A DNA stretch of 64,000 nucleotides from Pseudomonas azadiae (GTDB lineage Bacteria > Pseudomonadota > Gammaproteobacteria > Pseudomonadales > Pseudomonadaceae). Every line of letters begins with the position of its first letter. Position 1 is the stretch's first letter. The notes under the pieces are model-generated. The model had not been told where the DNA came from and did no database searches. It was given only the letters and a program-made list of their open reading frames with translations. The stretch is from assembly GCF_019145355.1 (NCBI RefSeq), contig NZ_JAHSTY010000001.1, positions 2,852,001 to 2,916,000 on the forward strand, read 5' to 3'. The position numbers and the translations under genes are program-made. Positions 48,683 through 58,997 of the stretch are shown here, one piece after another.

Positions 48683-48704
48683 ATAGGGGCGGTTCAGCCC
48701 CTAT
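48683..48704. terminator. hairpin between parB and atpI
   Basis: ATAGGGGC/GCCCCTAT form a perfect 8-bp stem with a six-base loop just after the parB stop on the minus strand. No T-tract follows, so it may be a Rho-dependent boundary or a processing site. Confidence 0.5.
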
Positions 48705-48753
48705 TCAACTGCCGGGTAGTGATTTCCGATCACGCGCTACATAAGCAAATGTT

Positions 48754-49626
48754 TCAGCGGATGTGGGCAAGGACGCCCTGAAGCTCATCGAGGGAGTTAT
48801 ATCCGATGACCAATTGCCCTTTGCCTTTCTTGCCGTGGCGAATTTGCACCGCGGAGCCCAGGCGCTCGGCCAGGCGCTGCTCGAGACGGGCGATATCCGG
48901 ATCAGGTTTGGCAGCTTCGACCGGAGCCGGTTTACCGCTTAGCCACTGGCGAACCAAGGCCTCTGTCTGACGAACGGTCAAACCTCGTGCGACAACGTGT
49001 CGCGCCCCCTCAACCTGTTGATTTTCCGGTAAACCGAGCAAGGCTCGAGCGTGGCCCATCTCCAGGTCGCCATGGGACAGCATGGTCTTGATGACTTCCG
49101 GCAGCGCGATCAGGCGCAGCAGGTTCGATACCGTCACGCGGGACTTACCCACAGCGTCGGCCACCTGTTGCTGAGTCAGCTGGAACTCCTGCTGCAAACG
49201 CTGCAAGGCGATCGCTTCTTCGACCGGGTTGAGGTCTTCGCGCTGGATATTCTCGATCAGTGCCATGGCGATGGCGGTTTCATCCGGCACATCGCGCACC
49301 ATGGCCGGGATGGTCTCCTTGCCGGCCTGCTGGCTCGCGCGCCAGCGGCGTTCGCCGGCGATGATTTCAAAGCGGCCGTCACCGATGGGGCGCACTACGA
49401 TCGGCTGCATCACGCCCTGGGCCTTGATCGAATTGGCCAGTTCTTCCAGCGCCTGGGGGTCCATGTCCCGGCGGGGCTGGTATTTGCCGCGCTGGATCAG
49501 GTCCAACGGCAAGTGTTGCAGCTCGCGTTCGTCGGCCTGCACCGCTTGTTCTTCAAGCGATGTGACGGTCGGACCACTCAACAGTGCATCCAGTCCACGT
49601 CCGAGACCTCGTTTCTTGACGGCCAT
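48754..49626 (-). CDS. parB: chromosome-partitioning protein ParB
   Basis: A CTPase that binds parS and loads condensin at the origin, 290 residues. It opens MAVKKRGLGRGLDALLSG, has the ParB N-terminal box with IIAGERRWRASQQAG, the helix-turn-helix TQQQVADAVGKSRVTVSNLL and a C-terminal dimer domain (LVIGYNSLDELQGVLAHI). It lies 9 bases after parA. The palindrome inside folE2 at 3404 is a candidate binding site. Confidence 0.97.
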   Translation of the reverse strand: MAVKKRGLGRGLDALLSGPTVTSLEEQAVQADERELQHLPLDLIQRGKYQPRRDMDPQALEELANSIKAQGVMQPIVVRPIGDGRFEIIAGERRWRASQQAGKETIPAMVRDVPDETAIAMALIENIQREDLNPVEEAIALQRLQQEFQLTQQQVADAVGKSRVTVSNLLRLIALPEVIKTMLSHGDLEMGHARALLGLPENQQVEGARHVVARGLTVRQTEALVRQWLSGKPAPVEAAKPDPDIARLEQRLAERLGSAVQIRHGKKGKGQLVIGYNSLDELQGVLAHIR

Positions 49627-49635
49627 GGGGATTCC

Positions 49636-50433
49636 TTAAGTTGGCTGGGCTGCTGGGGTGCGTGAATTGCGGCGTTGACGACGGACCATCTCGCCGGCCA
49701 GCGCCAGGTAGGCGATGGCACCGCGCGATGTCTTGTCGTACGCCAGCGCGGGCATGCCGTAGCTGGGCGCTTCGGCCAAGCGGATGTTACGTGGAATCAC
49801 CGTGTCGTAGAGCTGATCGCCGAAGTGCTCCTTGAGCTGCGCCGACACATCGTTCATCAGGCTCAGGCGCGGATCGTACATGGTCCGCAGCAGGCCTTCG
49901 ATCTGCAGGTTCGGGTTGAGCAGCTCGGCGATACGCTTAATGTTATCCACAAGATCGCTCAAGCCTTCCAAGGCGAAGTACTCGCACTGCATGGGAATGA
50001 TCACCCCATCGGCGGCCACCAGGGCGTTGAGCGTCAGCATCGACAGCGATGGCGGGCAGTCGATCAAAATGTAATCGTAGTTGTCGCGGATCGGCGCCAA
50101 GGCGCTGCGCAGACGGCTTTCTTTCATCTGCATTTCCAGCAGCACCACTTCCGCCGCGGTCAGATCGCGGTTGGCCGGCAGCAGTTGATAACCGCCGTGC
50201 TCGGAGAAATGCATGGCCTGGCCCAGGTCGCACTCGCCAATCAGCAAGTCGTAGACCGAATTTTCCAGGCCGTGTTTATCCACACCGCTACCCATGGTGG
50301 CGTTGCCCTGTGGATCGAGATCGATCAGCAGCACCCGACGCTTGGTCGCGACAAGGGATGCTGCGAGGTTGATGCAGGTGGTGGTTTTGCCCACGCCACC
50401 CTTCTGGTTCGCTATCGCGAATACCTTAGCCAT
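49636..50433 (-). CDS. parA: chromosome-partitioning ATPase ParA
   Basis: A Walker-type ATPase of 265 residues with the deviant motif KGGVGKTT near residue 11 and LIDLDPQGNATMG near residue 40. It moves ParB-parS complexes over the nucleoid. The ATG at 50433 opens MAKVFAIANQKGG; a TTG six codons earlier (50451) would only add GTQAR. No strong ribosome-binding site is seen. It lies between rsmG and parB. Confidence 0.97.
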   Translation of the reverse strand: MAKVFAIANQKGGVGKTTTCINLAASLVATKRRVLLIDLDPQGNATMGSGVDKHGLENSVYDLLIGECDLGQAMHFSEHGGYQLLPANRDLTAAEVVLLEMQMKESRLRSALAPIRDNYDYILIDCPPSLSMLTLNALVAADGVIIPMQCEYFALEGLSDLVDNIKRIAELLNPNLQIEGLLRTMYDPRLSLMNDVSAQLKEHFGDQLYDTVIPRNIRLAEAPSYGMPALAYDKTSRGAIAYLALAGEMVRRQRRNSRTPAAQPT

Positions 50434-50451
50434 TCTTGCTTGTGTTCCCAA

Positions 50452-51096
50452 TCATGCCGTGCGGCGCAGTATCAGCAGATGGCGTTGGCCTTGGCAACCG
50501 GGTACGGCCAAGGCGTGTTCGCTATCGAGGTGGAAGTCCGGCGGCAATGCTAACAGCTCATCGCTTGGATGGACGCCCTTCATTGCCAGCCAGCGGGTGT
50601 CGCGGTCGCCCAGGTGTCGAGTCCAATTGCTGAAGTTCTCCATGCTGCTGAACGCCCGGGAAACGATTCCACTGAAAGGCTGTTCAGGCGTGAAAGTTTC
50701 AACGCGACTGTGGATAACCTGCAGGTTGTCCAGCTTGAGTTCGAGTTTGACCTGGGTCAGGAAGCGGGTTTTCTTGCCATTGCTGTCCAGGCAAGTCACT
50801 TGCGACTCGGGAAACAGGATGGCCAAGGGTATGCCGGGCATGCCGCCGCCGCTGCCGACGTCCAACCAGCGGCCGTTTTCGATAAACGGCATGACGCTCA
50901 GGCTGTCGAGCAAGTGGCGGGAAACCATTTCGTCCGGATCACGCACCGCCGTCAGGTTGTAGGCTTTGTTCCATTTGATCAACAGGGCCAGGTAACCCAG
51001 CAGCAGTTGCTGCTGGGCATCGGTCAGTTCAACGCCCAGCTGGCGCGCCCCTGTGGATAACTCTTCGGCGTGTTGCGAGGTGTCCAACGAACTCAA
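50452..51096 (-). CDS. rsmG: 16S rRNA (guanine527-N7)-methyltransferase
   Basis: An SAM-dependent methyltransferase (GidB), 214 residues, that methylates G527 of 16S rRNA. The SAM motif is [15 protein letters not shown]. The start codon is a TTG at 51096 that overlaps the mnmG stop (TTGA), giving [13 protein letters not shown]. No in-frame ATG occurs before the conserved region, so the TTG is credible and indicates coupling to mnmG. A DnaA 9-mer lies within its 5' end at 51052-51060. Confidence 0.96.
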   Translation of the reverse strand: MSSLDTSQHAEELSTGARQLGVELTDAQQQLLLGYLALLIKWNKAYNLTAVRDPDEMVSRHLLDSLSVMPFIENGRWLDVGSGGGMPGIPLAILFPESQVTCLDSNGKKTRFLTQVKLELKLDNLQVIHSRVETFTPEQPFSGIVSRAFSSMENFSNWTRHLGDRDTRWLAMKGVHPSDELLALPPDFHLDSEHALAVPGCQGQRHLLILRRTA

Positions 51097-52988
51097 GCGC
51101 TTTGCTCCAACTGACGGCCCGCGCCGCGTTTTTTCAAATGGATCATCAGCAGCGAAATGGCTGCCGGGGTGACGCCAGGGATACGTGACGCCTGGCCCAG
51201 GGTTTCCGGCCGGGTTATCCCCAGCTTGCTTTGAATCTCTTTCGACAGCCCGGAAATACCGGTGTAGTCGATATCTACAGGCAGCTTGGTGTCTTCACTG
51301 GCGCGCAGGCGGGCGATTTCGTCCTGCTGGCGGTCAATGTATCCGGCGTATTTGGTCTTGATCTCGACCTGCTCGGCGACTTGTGGGTCTTCAGCGCCGT
51401 GGCCCGTCACTTCGACCAGGCCGGCGTAATCGATTTCCGGACGGGACAGCAGGTTCAGCAAGTTATATTCGTGGGTCAGCGGCGTGCCGAATTTTTCGGC
51501 GATCGCATCGCCCTGCTCGGTTCCCGGGCGAACCCAGGTACTTCTCAGGCGCTGTTCTTCCAATGCAATGCTTTCGCGTTTTTTGCAGAAGGCTTCCCAT
51601 CGCGCGTCATCGACCAGGCCAAGCTCGCGGCCTTTTTCCGTCAGGCGCAAGTCGGCGTTGTCTTCGCGCAGGATCAGGCGATATTCGGCACGGGACGTGA
51701 ACATCCGGTACGGTTCCTGAGTGCCCAGGGTAATCAGATCGTCGACCAATACGCCGATATACGCCTCGTCGCGACGCGGGCACCAGCTGTCTTTGCCCTG
51801 CGCACGCAGTGCGGCGTTGGTACCGGCCAGCAAACCTTGGGCGCCGGCTTCTTCGTAACCGGTGGTGCCGTTGATTTGCCCGGCAAAGAACAGCCCGCCG
51901 ATCACTTTGGTTTCAAGGCTGTATTTCAAGTCACGCGGATCGAAGTAATCGTATTCGATGGCGTAGCCCGGACGCACGATGTGTGCGTTTTCCATGCCGC
52001 GAATCGATTGCACGATCTGGATCTGCACGTCGAACGGCAGGGAAGTGGAAATCCCGTTCGGGTACAGCTCGTGGGTGGTCAGCCCTTCGGGCTCGATGAA
52101 GACCTGGTGGCTTTCCTTGTCGGCAAAGCGGTGGATCTTGTCTTCGATCGACGGGCAATAACGCGGGCCGATGCCTTCGATCACCCCGGAATACATCGGT
52201 GAACGGTCGAGGTTCGCTGCGATGATTTCGTGAGTGCGCGCGTTGGTATGGGTAATCCAGCAACTGACCTGTTTCGGGTGCTGCGCTTTGGACCCCATGA
52301 ACGACATGACCGGTATTGGCGTGTCGCCGGCCTGTTCTGTCATCACCGAGAAATCCACGGAACGCCCGTCGATACGCGGCGGAGTCCCGGTTTTCAAGCG
52401 GCCCACGCGCAGGGGCAGTTCACGCAAGCGTTTTGCCAGGGCAATCGACGGTGGATCACCAGCGCGGCCACCGGAATAGTTCTGCATACCGATGTGGATA
52501 AGTCCGCCAAGGAACGTACCGGTGGTCAACACCACGGATTCTGCGTGGAACCGCAGGCCCATCTGCGTGACAACGCCGCGTACCTGGTCCTGCTCGACGA
52601 TCAGGTCATCGGCAGCTTGTTGAAATATCCACAGGTTTGGCTGGTTCTCCAGGGTTTCGCGTACTGCCGCCTTGTACAAGATGCGGTCAGCCTGTGCCCG
52701 CGTAGCACGTACGGCCGGGCCTTTACGGCTGTTGAGCACGCGAAATTGGATACCACCTTTGTCGGTAGCCATGGCCATGACGCCGCCCAGGGCGTCGATT
52801 TCCTTGACCAAGTGGCTTTTGCCGATGCCACCAATGGCGGGGTTGCAACTCATTGCACCAAGGGTTTCCACGTTATGCGTCAGCAACAGGGTTTTTACAC
52901 CCATGCGTGCTGACGCCAGTGCTGCCTCGGTACCGGCATGACCGCCGCCGATGACGATCACTTCAAAACGGGAAGGGAAATCCACCAC
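51093..52988 (-). CDS. mnmG: tRNA uridine-5-carboxymethylaminomethyl synthesis enzyme MnmG
   Basis: An FAD enzyme, 631 residues, that with MnmE modifies U34 of tRNAs. The FAD motif is [12 protein letters not shown] near residue 10, with [18 protein letters not shown] following. Length and C-terminal helices match the family. It overlaps rsmG. Its usual partner mnmE is 4.6 kb away because a FecIRA cassette is inserted between. The upstream 560 bases hold DnaA-box-like sites. Confidence 0.97.
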   Translation of the reverse strand: MVDFPSRFEVIVIGGGHAGTEAALASARMGVKTLLLTHNVETLGAMSCNPAIGGIGKSHLVKEIDALGGVMAMATDKGGIQFRVLNSRKGPAVRATRAQADRILYKAAVRETLENQPNLWIFQQAADDLIVEQDQVRGVVTQMGLRFHAESVVLTTGTFLGGLIHIGMQNYSGGRAGDPPSIALAKRLRELPLRVGRLKTGTPPRIDGRSVDFSVMTEQAGDTPIPVMSFMGSKAQHPKQVSCWITHTNARTHEIIAANLDRSPMYSGVIEGIGPRYCPSIEDKIHRFADKESHQVFIEPEGLTTHELYPNGISTSLPFDVQIQIVQSIRGMENAHIVRPGYAIEYDYFDPRDLKYSLETKVIGGLFFAGQINGTTGYEEAGAQGLLAGTNAALRAQGKDSWCPRRDEAYIGVLVDDLITLGTQEPYRMFTSRAEYRLILREDNADLRLTEKGRELGLVDDARWEAFCKKRESIALEEQRLRSTWVRPGTEQGDAIAEKFGTPLTHEYNLLNLLSRPEIDYAGLVEVTGHGAEDPQVAEQVEIKTKYAGYIDRQQDEIARLRASEDTKLPVDIDYTGISGLSKEIQSKLGITRPETLGQASRIPGVTPAAISLLMIHLKKRGAGRQLEQSA

Positions 52989-53110
52989 GCACCTCGTGCC
53001 TGCTTATGTAGGTAATCAGGAATTGTCTGTTGAAAGAGTTTTTGAGCAATGGCGGCAAGTATAGGGACTTAGCCCTCCCTAAAGAACCCTTTGCACAAAA
53101 TTTAACCAGC

Positions 53111-53385
53111 TGTGGATGAATCACAGACAATAGAAATTAAAAGAGAGAAATTTATTAAATCTTTGTTTTTATGTTTATTTCTACTGAGCACCTTTTCTGT
53201 GGATAGATCTCTACAGGACTCTAAATACAACGTGTACAGCGATTCAAAAGTCTGTGGTCATGTGCCGATGAGGCCCTTGGATAAGTGCTTTAAGCCTGTT
53301 GATTAAACAGGTGGTTATCCACAGAGGGGTTTTTACTCAGGTTTCAGGCCCTGTTATCAACTGGGCACAGGGGTGGTTATTCACA
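53111..53385. other. second DnaA-box cluster upstream of mnmG
   Basis: The 561-base gap 52989-53549 holds an AT-rich part (about 53130-53250) and a perfect DnaA 9-mer TTATCCACA at 53315-53323. Near matches are at 53111-53119, 53198-53206 (both minus strand), 53354-53362 and 53377-53385. It is a DnaA-binding region analogous to the one reported upstream of gidA in P. putida. Whether it acts in initiation is unknown. Confidence 0.6.
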
Positions 53386-53510
53386 GGGCTTAATCCACCC
53401 AAATCACCGAACCTGAGCCGATTTCGCCCACCACGCGGCCGACCGAAGCGAAAAACTCGGCGGTGTCTGCGGCAAAAAGAGATCTATTGTGAGAAAAGGC
53501 CGGCGCAGTT

Positions 53511-53529
53511 AATAATAGCCATTATCATT
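53511..53529. promoter_or_regulatory. Fur-box-like site upstream of the sigma factor gene
   Basis: AATAATAGCCATTATCATT matches 11 of 19 positions of the Fur consensus, including most of the AT-rich hexamers. It lies 21-39 bases upstream of the ECF sigma gene start, a promoter position. Iron repression is inferred. Confidence 0.6.
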
Positions 53530-53549
53530 AACCCGCCTTGTCAGCCCTT

Positions 53550-54056
53550 ATGTCCCCTCCTTCACACACAGCTGCGGTCCGGTATATCTACGAGCAACAC
53601 CATTCCTGGTTGCATGGGTGGCTCAAAGGAAAGCTGCATAACGCCTGCGATGCGGCCGATGTGGCGCACGATACGTTCGTGCGGATTCTGGGTGGGCGGC
53701 ATGCGGCGCAGATCATCGAGCCAAGGGATTATCTGGCGACGATTGCCAGGGGCCTGGTGATTGACCGTTACCGTCGACGTGCCATCGAGCGGGCATACAT
53801 ACAGACCTTGGCCGAACGCCCTGAAGCCACCGCCATCAGTGAAGAAGACAAAGCCATCATTATCGAGACGCTGGTGGCTGTGGATAAAGCCTTGTGCGGG
53901 CTTGGTGAGCGAGCCCGGCGAATCTTCATGCTGTCGCAGTTGGAGGGGCTGACTTATCAACAGATCGCCGATCAATTGCAGGTTTCGCTGACCACGGTGA
54001 AGAAGCACATGATTCGCGCACTGACTGAGTGCGCACTGACCATGGCCAGCCTGTAA
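53550..54056 (+). CDS. FecI-type ECF sigma factor
   Basis: An ECF sigma factor of 168 residues for iron uptake. Region 2 contains YEQHHSWLHGWLKGKL, then CDAADVAHDTFVRIL; region 4 contains YQQIADQLQVSLTTVKKHMI. The ATG at 53550 gives a compact N-terminus; a TTG at 53538 is less likely. It overlaps the FecR-like anti-sigma gene by one base and is followed by a TonB receptor gene. It would transcribe the receptor when the ligand is bound. The site at 53511 suggests Fur repression. Confidence 0.92.
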   Translation: MSPPSHTAAVRYIYEQHHSWLHGWLKGKLHNACDAADVAHDTFVRILGGRHAAQIIEPRDYLATIARGLVIDRYRRRAIERAYIQTLAERPEATAISEEDKAIIIETLVAVDKALCGLGERARRIFMLSQLEGLTYQQIADQLQVSLTTVKKHMIRALTECALTMASL

Positions 54057-55000
54057 TGGCTATTCCCGATCGCAAGACCTTCGAGGCGGCTGCCAGTTGG
54101 TACGTGCAGTTTCAATCCCAAGCCCCCTCAGCCGCCGAACGCCAGGCCTGGCAGCAGTGGCTTGATGGTGACCCTTCCCACGAGGCGGCATGGAACCAGA
54201 TGGACCAATTGCAGCGGAATCTTGGGGCCCTGCCACCGGATTTATCGCGCCGGGCGTTATCGGCCACGCAGCAACGGCGACAGGTACTGAAGTGGATGCT
54301 GGTGCTGGGCGGTACCGGGTATCTGGGTTGGACTGCTCAACAACACACGTCACTTGGGAATATCTGGGCCGACTACAAGACCTCCGTAGGCGAACGCAGA
54401 CGTATCGAATTGGCCGACGGTACGCGGATTGACCTCAATACCAACACGGCGATTGACGTGGTGTTCGACGGACGCCAGCGCTTGATCCGTCTGCGTGAAG
54501 GTGAAGTACTTATCCACACTGGTAAGTCGGGTGGGCAACTCCCCTTTTATGTCGAGACACGACAAGGTCGAGTCCAGGCATTGGGCACCCGGTTTACCTT
54601 ACGCCAGTTGCAGGATGCCACCCGCGTCGGCGTTCTGGAGGACCGGGTGAGTGTGGAGCCGAGGGACCGGCCCAACCACGTCCGGCTGCTGGGCGCCGGT
54701 GAAAGCGCGGACTTTGATCGCCACGATGTAGGACCGAACCAGGCGTATCGCACATCCCAGGCTGCCTGGACCGATGGCCAGTTGATCGTGCTGGACGCTC
54801 GGCTCGGGGATGTGATCAGTGAGCTTGCACGCTATCGCCCAGGCGTACTGCAATGCGACTCCGCCTCGGCACGCCTGCGTGTTTCCGGGACCTTGCGCCT
54901 GGACTCTTCCGATGCGGTACTCGCCAACCTGCAGGCCACGTTGCCGATTCAAGTGAAGTATTTCACCCGGTATTGGGTTTCGGTGAAGCACACCGGCTGA
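54056..55000 (+). CDS. FecR-type anti-sigma regulator
   Basis: A membrane anti-sigma factor of 314 residues. The N-terminal cytoplasmic domain has FEAAASWYVQFQSQAPSAAE and pairs with the sigma factor; a membrane helix lies near residues 84-100 (VLKWMLVLGGTGYLGWTAQ); the FecR periplasmic domain follows with SVGERRRIELADGTRIDLNT. It passes the receptor signal to the ECF sigma factor. The start overlaps the sigma gene stop by one base. The receptor gene begins 90 bases later. Confidence 0.92.
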   Translation: MAIPDRKTFEAAASWYVQFQSQAPSAAERQAWQQWLDGDPSHEAAWNQMDQLQRNLGALPPDLSRRALSATQQRRQVLKWMLVLGGTGYLGWTAQQHTSLGNIWADYKTSVGERRRIELADGTRIDLNTNTAIDVVFDGRQRLIRLREGEVLIHTGKSGGQLPFYVETRQGRVQALGTRFTLRQLQDATRVGVLEDRVSVEPRDRPNHVRLLGAGESADFDRHDVGPNQAYRTSQAAWTDGQLIVLDARLGDVISELARYRPGVLQCDSASARLRVSGTLRLDSSDAVLANLQATLPIQVKYFTRYWVSVKHTG

Positions 55001-55090
55001 ACGCAAAAATATCCACAAGGGGGTTATCTTTTTTTTGCCTGGCACGGCCCTCCAGGTAATTACGACCCAACCTTCAGGGCTAACCCACCT

Positions 55091-57529
55091 ATGCGCCTTC
55101 CCAACACATTCCGCCAACGCCTTTCCTGTCACGGCATCACCTGCAGCTTGCTGCTCGGTACGGCGGCCACCGCCGGTACGGTACTCACGACCGATGCCAT
55201 GGCTGCGAGCGCTGTGCAGCACTACGCCATCGCTGCCGGTCCGCTGGATAGGGCGTTGAGCCAGTTCGCCGCGAAGGCAAACGTGATTCTGTCTTTCTCT
55301 CCCCAACAAACCGTGAGTTTGAACACGCCAGGGGTGGAAGGTGATTATTCGGTGGACCAGGGTTTTGCACTGCTGCTGCAAAACTCCGGGTTGCAGGCTG
55401 TGGTCCAGGCGCCCGGCAGCTACGTCCTGCAGGCCGTTCCTGCGGGCGAGCTCACACTCGCGCCTACCACCGTAAGCACTTATCAACAGGGCGGTTTCAA
55501 TCAGGAGATTGCCGGGGATGTCGGCTACAAGGCGCAGAACAGCCGGATTGGCACAAAAACCAGTACGCCTTTGTCAGAAACGCCCCGCTCGGTTTCGGTA
55601 GTCACCGGCCAGCGCATCAAAGACCAGAAGTCTCAGACACTGACTGAAGTATTGGGTTATGTGCCGGGTATCTTCGCGCCGCCGTTTGCCGCCGGCGACG
55701 GCCTTGCGGGTGATCTGTTTTTCATTCGCGGTTTCAATGCCACGGATTACGGCTACGGCCTGCTGCGTGATGGCCTGCGTGTACAAGGCAATCGGTATGA
55801 CACGACCAGCGAGCCCTATGGCCTGGAACGGGTCGAGATCTTCCGTGGGCCCTCCTCCCTGCTTTACGGTGAAAACGCGCCAGGCGGTCTGGTAAACCTG
55901 GTGAGCAAACACCCTACCGCCACGCCGCAGGGCGAGGTTCAACTCGGTTATGGTTCTAACAACCGGCGCCAGGTGGGTGTGGATATCTCGGGTCCACTCA
56001 ACGACAGCGACAACATCCTGGGGCGGGTGGTGATGCTCGGTCGCAAGTCGGACACGCAAACCGACCATGTTCCGGACGATCGTCTGTACATCGCCCCTTC
56101 CCTGACCCTGAACTTCGATGACTACAACACCCTCACCCTGTTGGCCAACTACCAGAAGGACCACACCAACCTGGAACTTGGCTTACCGGCAGCAGGCACC
56201 TTGCTTGCGAATCCAAACGGCAAGCTCTCCAAGCACACCATGCTGGGCGATCCGGACTGGAACACCTTCGAACGCGAGTCTTGGAGCACCGGCTACGAAT
56301 TCAGCCACAGCTTTAACGACGATTGGCAGTTCCGCCAGAATTCTCGCTACATGCAGTCGCGCATCAACCGCCATGAGACCTGGCCTGGGGCCCTGAATAA
56401 TCGCGGCTTCGGGACTCAACTGAACATGACCGCCTACGACCGCTATAACAAATCGATGGTCTACTCTCTGGATAACCAGCTGGAAGGCAAGTTCCAGGTC
56501 GGCGGGCTGGACAATACCCTGCTGTTCGGCGCCAGTTATGACCGGACCTCTTTCAGTCAGGACTGGGACGCCGGCTCCGCCGGCACCATCAATGTGTATA
56601 ACCCTGTGTACCTGCGTGACCCGCTTACGCCAATCGCAGTGCAAAACACCCTGCTCGAACAGCAGATGAAAGGCGTTTATGCACAGATCCAGAGCAAATA
56701 TGACCACTGGCTGTTTTTGCTCGGCGGTCGTCAGGACTGGGTCGACAGCGATTTTCGCGACAAGGTGAACAAGGCCGGCAATACCGGTTCCGAAGACCGA
56801 AAATTCACTTATCAGGGCGGGTTGATGTACCAGTTCGACAACGGCCTCACGCCGTATGTCAGCTATTCCACCGCGTTTGTCCCGGTGCAGCAGATCTCCA
56901 ACGCTGGTGCACCGTTAAAGCCGATTACCAGTAGCCAATATGAAGTGGGCGTGAAGTACGAGCCGATCGGCTGGGATACAGCGATGACCGTGTCGGTGTA
57001 TGACTTGCGCAAGAGAGACGACACCTATCTCGATGCCACCACCAATAGCTATCGCCAAGTGGGAGAAAGCCGGGCCAAGGGGGTGGAAGTCGAGGTAAAC
57101 AGCAACATCACGCCCAACCTGAACCTGACGGCGGCCTACACCTACACTGATGCACGGATCACCAAGGACTCGGCTGCATCGCTGGTCGAGGGGCGCCAGA
57201 TGACCGGCGTGCCACGCAACCAGGCTTCAGTGTGGGGCAAGTACCGTTTCCTCGACGGCCAACTCAAAGGTTTGTCCGTGGGCGGCGGCGTGCGTTACTT
57301 CGACAGTACTTTTTCTTACACCGCACCGACGCTCTACGGGAAGTTGGACGCAGGAAGCGTCACTTTGGTGGATGCGGCCGTCGGCTATCAGATCGACAAA
57401 CACTGGTCGGTCGACCTGAATGCCAAGAACCTTTTCGACAAGGAATACGTGTCTGGCTGCAACGACGCAGGGCGATGCTATTGGGGGGATAGCCGTACCC
57501 TGCTCGGTACGGTGTCCTACAACTGGTGA
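55091..57529 (+). CDS. TonB-dependent siderophore receptor with STN signalling domain
   Basis: An outer-membrane receptor of 812 residues. A signal peptide (about residues 1-38) precedes an STN domain (QHYAIAAGPLDRALSQFAAK onwards), the region that contacts FecR. The plug follows (SETPRSVSVVTGQRIKDQKS, LFFIRGFNATDYGYGLL, GPSSLLYGENAPGGLVNLVS), then the 22-strand barrel ending in Trp812. The ligand is probably a ferric siderophore of the ferrichrome/hydroxamate type, but the exact one is not known. It is the third gene of a FecIRA cassette in the mnmG-mnmE gap. Confidence 0.93.
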   Translation: MRLPNTFRQRLSCHGITCSLLLGTAATAGTVLTTDAMAASAVQHYAIAAGPLDRALSQFAAKANVILSFSPQQTVSLNTPGVEGDYSVDQGFALLLQNSGLQAVVQAPGSYVLQAVPAGELTLAPTTVSTYQQGGFNQEIAGDVGYKAQNSRIGTKTSTPLSETPRSVSVVTGQRIKDQKSQTLTEVLGYVPGIFAPPFAAGDGLAGDLFFIRGFNATDYGYGLLRDGLRVQGNRYDTTSEPYGLERVEIFRGPSSLLYGENAPGGLVNLVSKHPTATPQGEVQLGYGSNNRRQVGVDISGPLNDSDNILGRVVMLGRKSDTQTDHVPDDRLYIAPSLTLNFDDYNTLTLLANYQKDHTNLELGLPAAGTLLANPNGKLSKHTMLGDPDWNTFERESWSTGYEFSHSFNDDWQFRQNSRYMQSRINRHETWPGALNNRGFGTQLNMTAYDRYNKSMVYSLDNQLEGKFQVGGLDNTLLFGASYDRTSFSQDWDAGSAGTINVYNPVYLRDPLTPIAVQNTLLEQQMKGVYAQIQSKYDHWLFLLGGRQDWVDSDFRDKVNKAGNTGSEDRKFTYQGGLMYQFDNGLTPYVSYSTAFVPVQQISNAGAPLKPITSSQYEVGVKYEPIGWDTAMTVSVYDLRKRDDTYLDATTNSYRQVGESRAKGVEVEVNSNITPNLNLTAAYTYTDARITKDSAASLVEGRQMTGVPRNQASVWGKYRFLDGQLKGLSVGGGVRYFDSTFSYTAPTLYGKLDAGSVTLVDAAVGYQIDKHWSVDLNAKNLFDKEYVSGCNDAGRCYWGDSRTLLGTVSYNW

Positions 57530-57547
57530 GTGCTGTGGATAACCGGC

Positions 57548-58918
57548 CTACTTGCCGATGCAGAAGCTGGAGAAGATGCGCCCCAGCAAATCATCGGAGC
57601 TGAATGCACCAGTGATCTCGCCCAACAGCTGCTGCGCCTGACGTAGATCCTCAGCCAGCAGCTCCCCTGCCCCCGCCAGGGTCAATTGCGCCCGGCCGTG
57701 CTCCAACGCTGCGCTCGCATGGCGCAGCGCCTCCAGGTGCCTGCGGCGAGCACTGAAGCTGCTTTCAGACGTCTGCTCGTAGCCCATGCAAGCCTTGAGG
57801 TGCTCGCGCAGCAATTCCAGGCCATTTCCCGCCGACTTGGCGCTCAAGCTGAGGGTGACGTGGCCATCCGCACTGGTTTGCATGGCAATGGCTTCGCCTG
57901 TCAGGTCAGCCTTATTGCGGATCAAGGTGACTTTGGCCGGGTCCGGCCGTTGTTCCAGGAATTCCGGCCATAGGGCAAAAGGATCCACAGCTTCGGGCGC
58001 CGTAGCATCCACTACCAGCAACACACGATCTGCTTCGCCGATGGCTTTGAGCGCGCGTTCCACGCCGATTTTCTCCACCTGGTCTTCGGTATCGCGCAAA
58101 CCGGCGGTGTCGACCACGTGCAGGGGCATGCCATCGATGTGGATATGTTCGCGCAATATATCCCGGGTGGTACCGGCAATCTCGGTGACGATGGCGGCTT
58201 CACGCCCAGCCAGCGCATTGAGCAAGCTGGATTTGCCTGCATTGGGCCGGCCTGCGATCACGACCGTCATACCGTCGCGCAGCAACGCACCCTGGCCGGC
58301 CTCGCGAAGAACTGTGGATAACTCATCGCGCACCTTATCCAGCATTGTCAGGACATGGCCGTCGGCAAGAAAATCGATTTCTTCCTCAGGGAAGTCTATC
58401 GCTGCCTCGACGTAAATGCGCAGGCTGATCAATTGCTCGGTCAAGTTATGCACACGCAGTGAGAACGCGCCCTGCAGCGAACGCAGCGCATTACGTGCGG
58501 CCTGTGCAGAACTGGCTTCAATCAAGTCGGCAATAGCCTCGGCCTGGGCCAGGTCGAGCTTGTCGTTCAAGAACGCACGCTCGCTGAATTCCCCTGGCCG
58601 CGCCAAGCGGCAGCCCAATTGCAGACAGCGCTGCAGCAGCATATCCAGCACAACAGGGCCGCCATGTCCCTGCAATTCCAGGACATCTTCGCCCGTAAAC
58701 GAGTTCGGCCCTGGAAAATAAATAGCCAGGCCTTCGTCCAGTACGCTGTGGTCAGCATCCAGGAACTGCCCGTAATGGGCGTAGCGCGGCTTCAACTCAC
58801 GCCCACTGATGGCTTTTGCTGCCACGCCCGCGAGCGGTCCGGAAATTCGAACGATACCGACACCGCCGCGACCTTGAGCGGTGGCGACAGCAGCGATGGT
58901 TTCACGAGGAGCGCTCAT
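57548..58918 (-). CDS. mnmE: tRNA modification GTPase MnmE
   Basis: A GTPase of 456 residues that forms the MnmEG complex for wobble-uridine modification. The N-terminal domain opens [19 protein letters not shown]; the G domain has [18 protein letters not shown] and NKAD; the C-terminal CIGK holds the catalytic Cys. It starts about 80 bases after yidC, with a terminator between. Confidence 0.97.
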   Translation of the reverse strand: MSAPRETIAAVATAQGRGGVGIVRISGPLAGVAAKAISGRELKPRYAHYGQFLDADHSVLDEGLAIYFPGPNSFTGEDVLELQGHGGPVVLDMLLQRCLQLGCRLARPGEFSERAFLNDKLDLAQAEAIADLIEASSAQAARNALRSLQGAFSLRVHNLTEQLISLRIYVEAAIDFPEEEIDFLADGHVLTMLDKVRDELSTVLREAGQGALLRDGMTVVIAGRPNAGKSSLLNALAGREAAIVTEIAGTTRDILREHIHIDGMPLHVVDTAGLRDTEDQVEKIGVERALKAIGEADRVLLVVDATAPEAVDPFALWPEFLEQRPDPAKVTLIRNKADLTGEAIAMQTSADGHVTLSLSAKSAGNGLELLREHLKACMGYEQTSESSFSARRRHLEALRHASAALEHGRAQLTLAGAGELLAEDLRQAQQLLGEITGAFSSDDLLGRIFSSFCIGK

Positions 58919-58953
58919 CAGCAGGGTCCAGAATAAAAGTGACGGAAAGCAAA

Positions 58954-58972
58954 ACGCCCCACTAGGGGGCGT
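58954..58972 (-). terminator. intrinsic terminator after yidC
   Basis: ACGCCCC/GGGGCGT form a 7-bp GC-rich stem with a five-base loop, followed on the minus strand by TTTTG. It lies between the yidC stop and the mnmE start. Confidence 0.8.
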
Positions 58973-58997
58973 CTTGAGTGGTTACCCACAGAGTAAA

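Noticed and set aside
53112..53306. 64-residue reading frame in the mnmG upstream gap
   Set aside because: It overlaps DnaA-box-like sites, is AT-rich with no ribosome-binding site or family resemblance, and is best explained as non-coding DNA.
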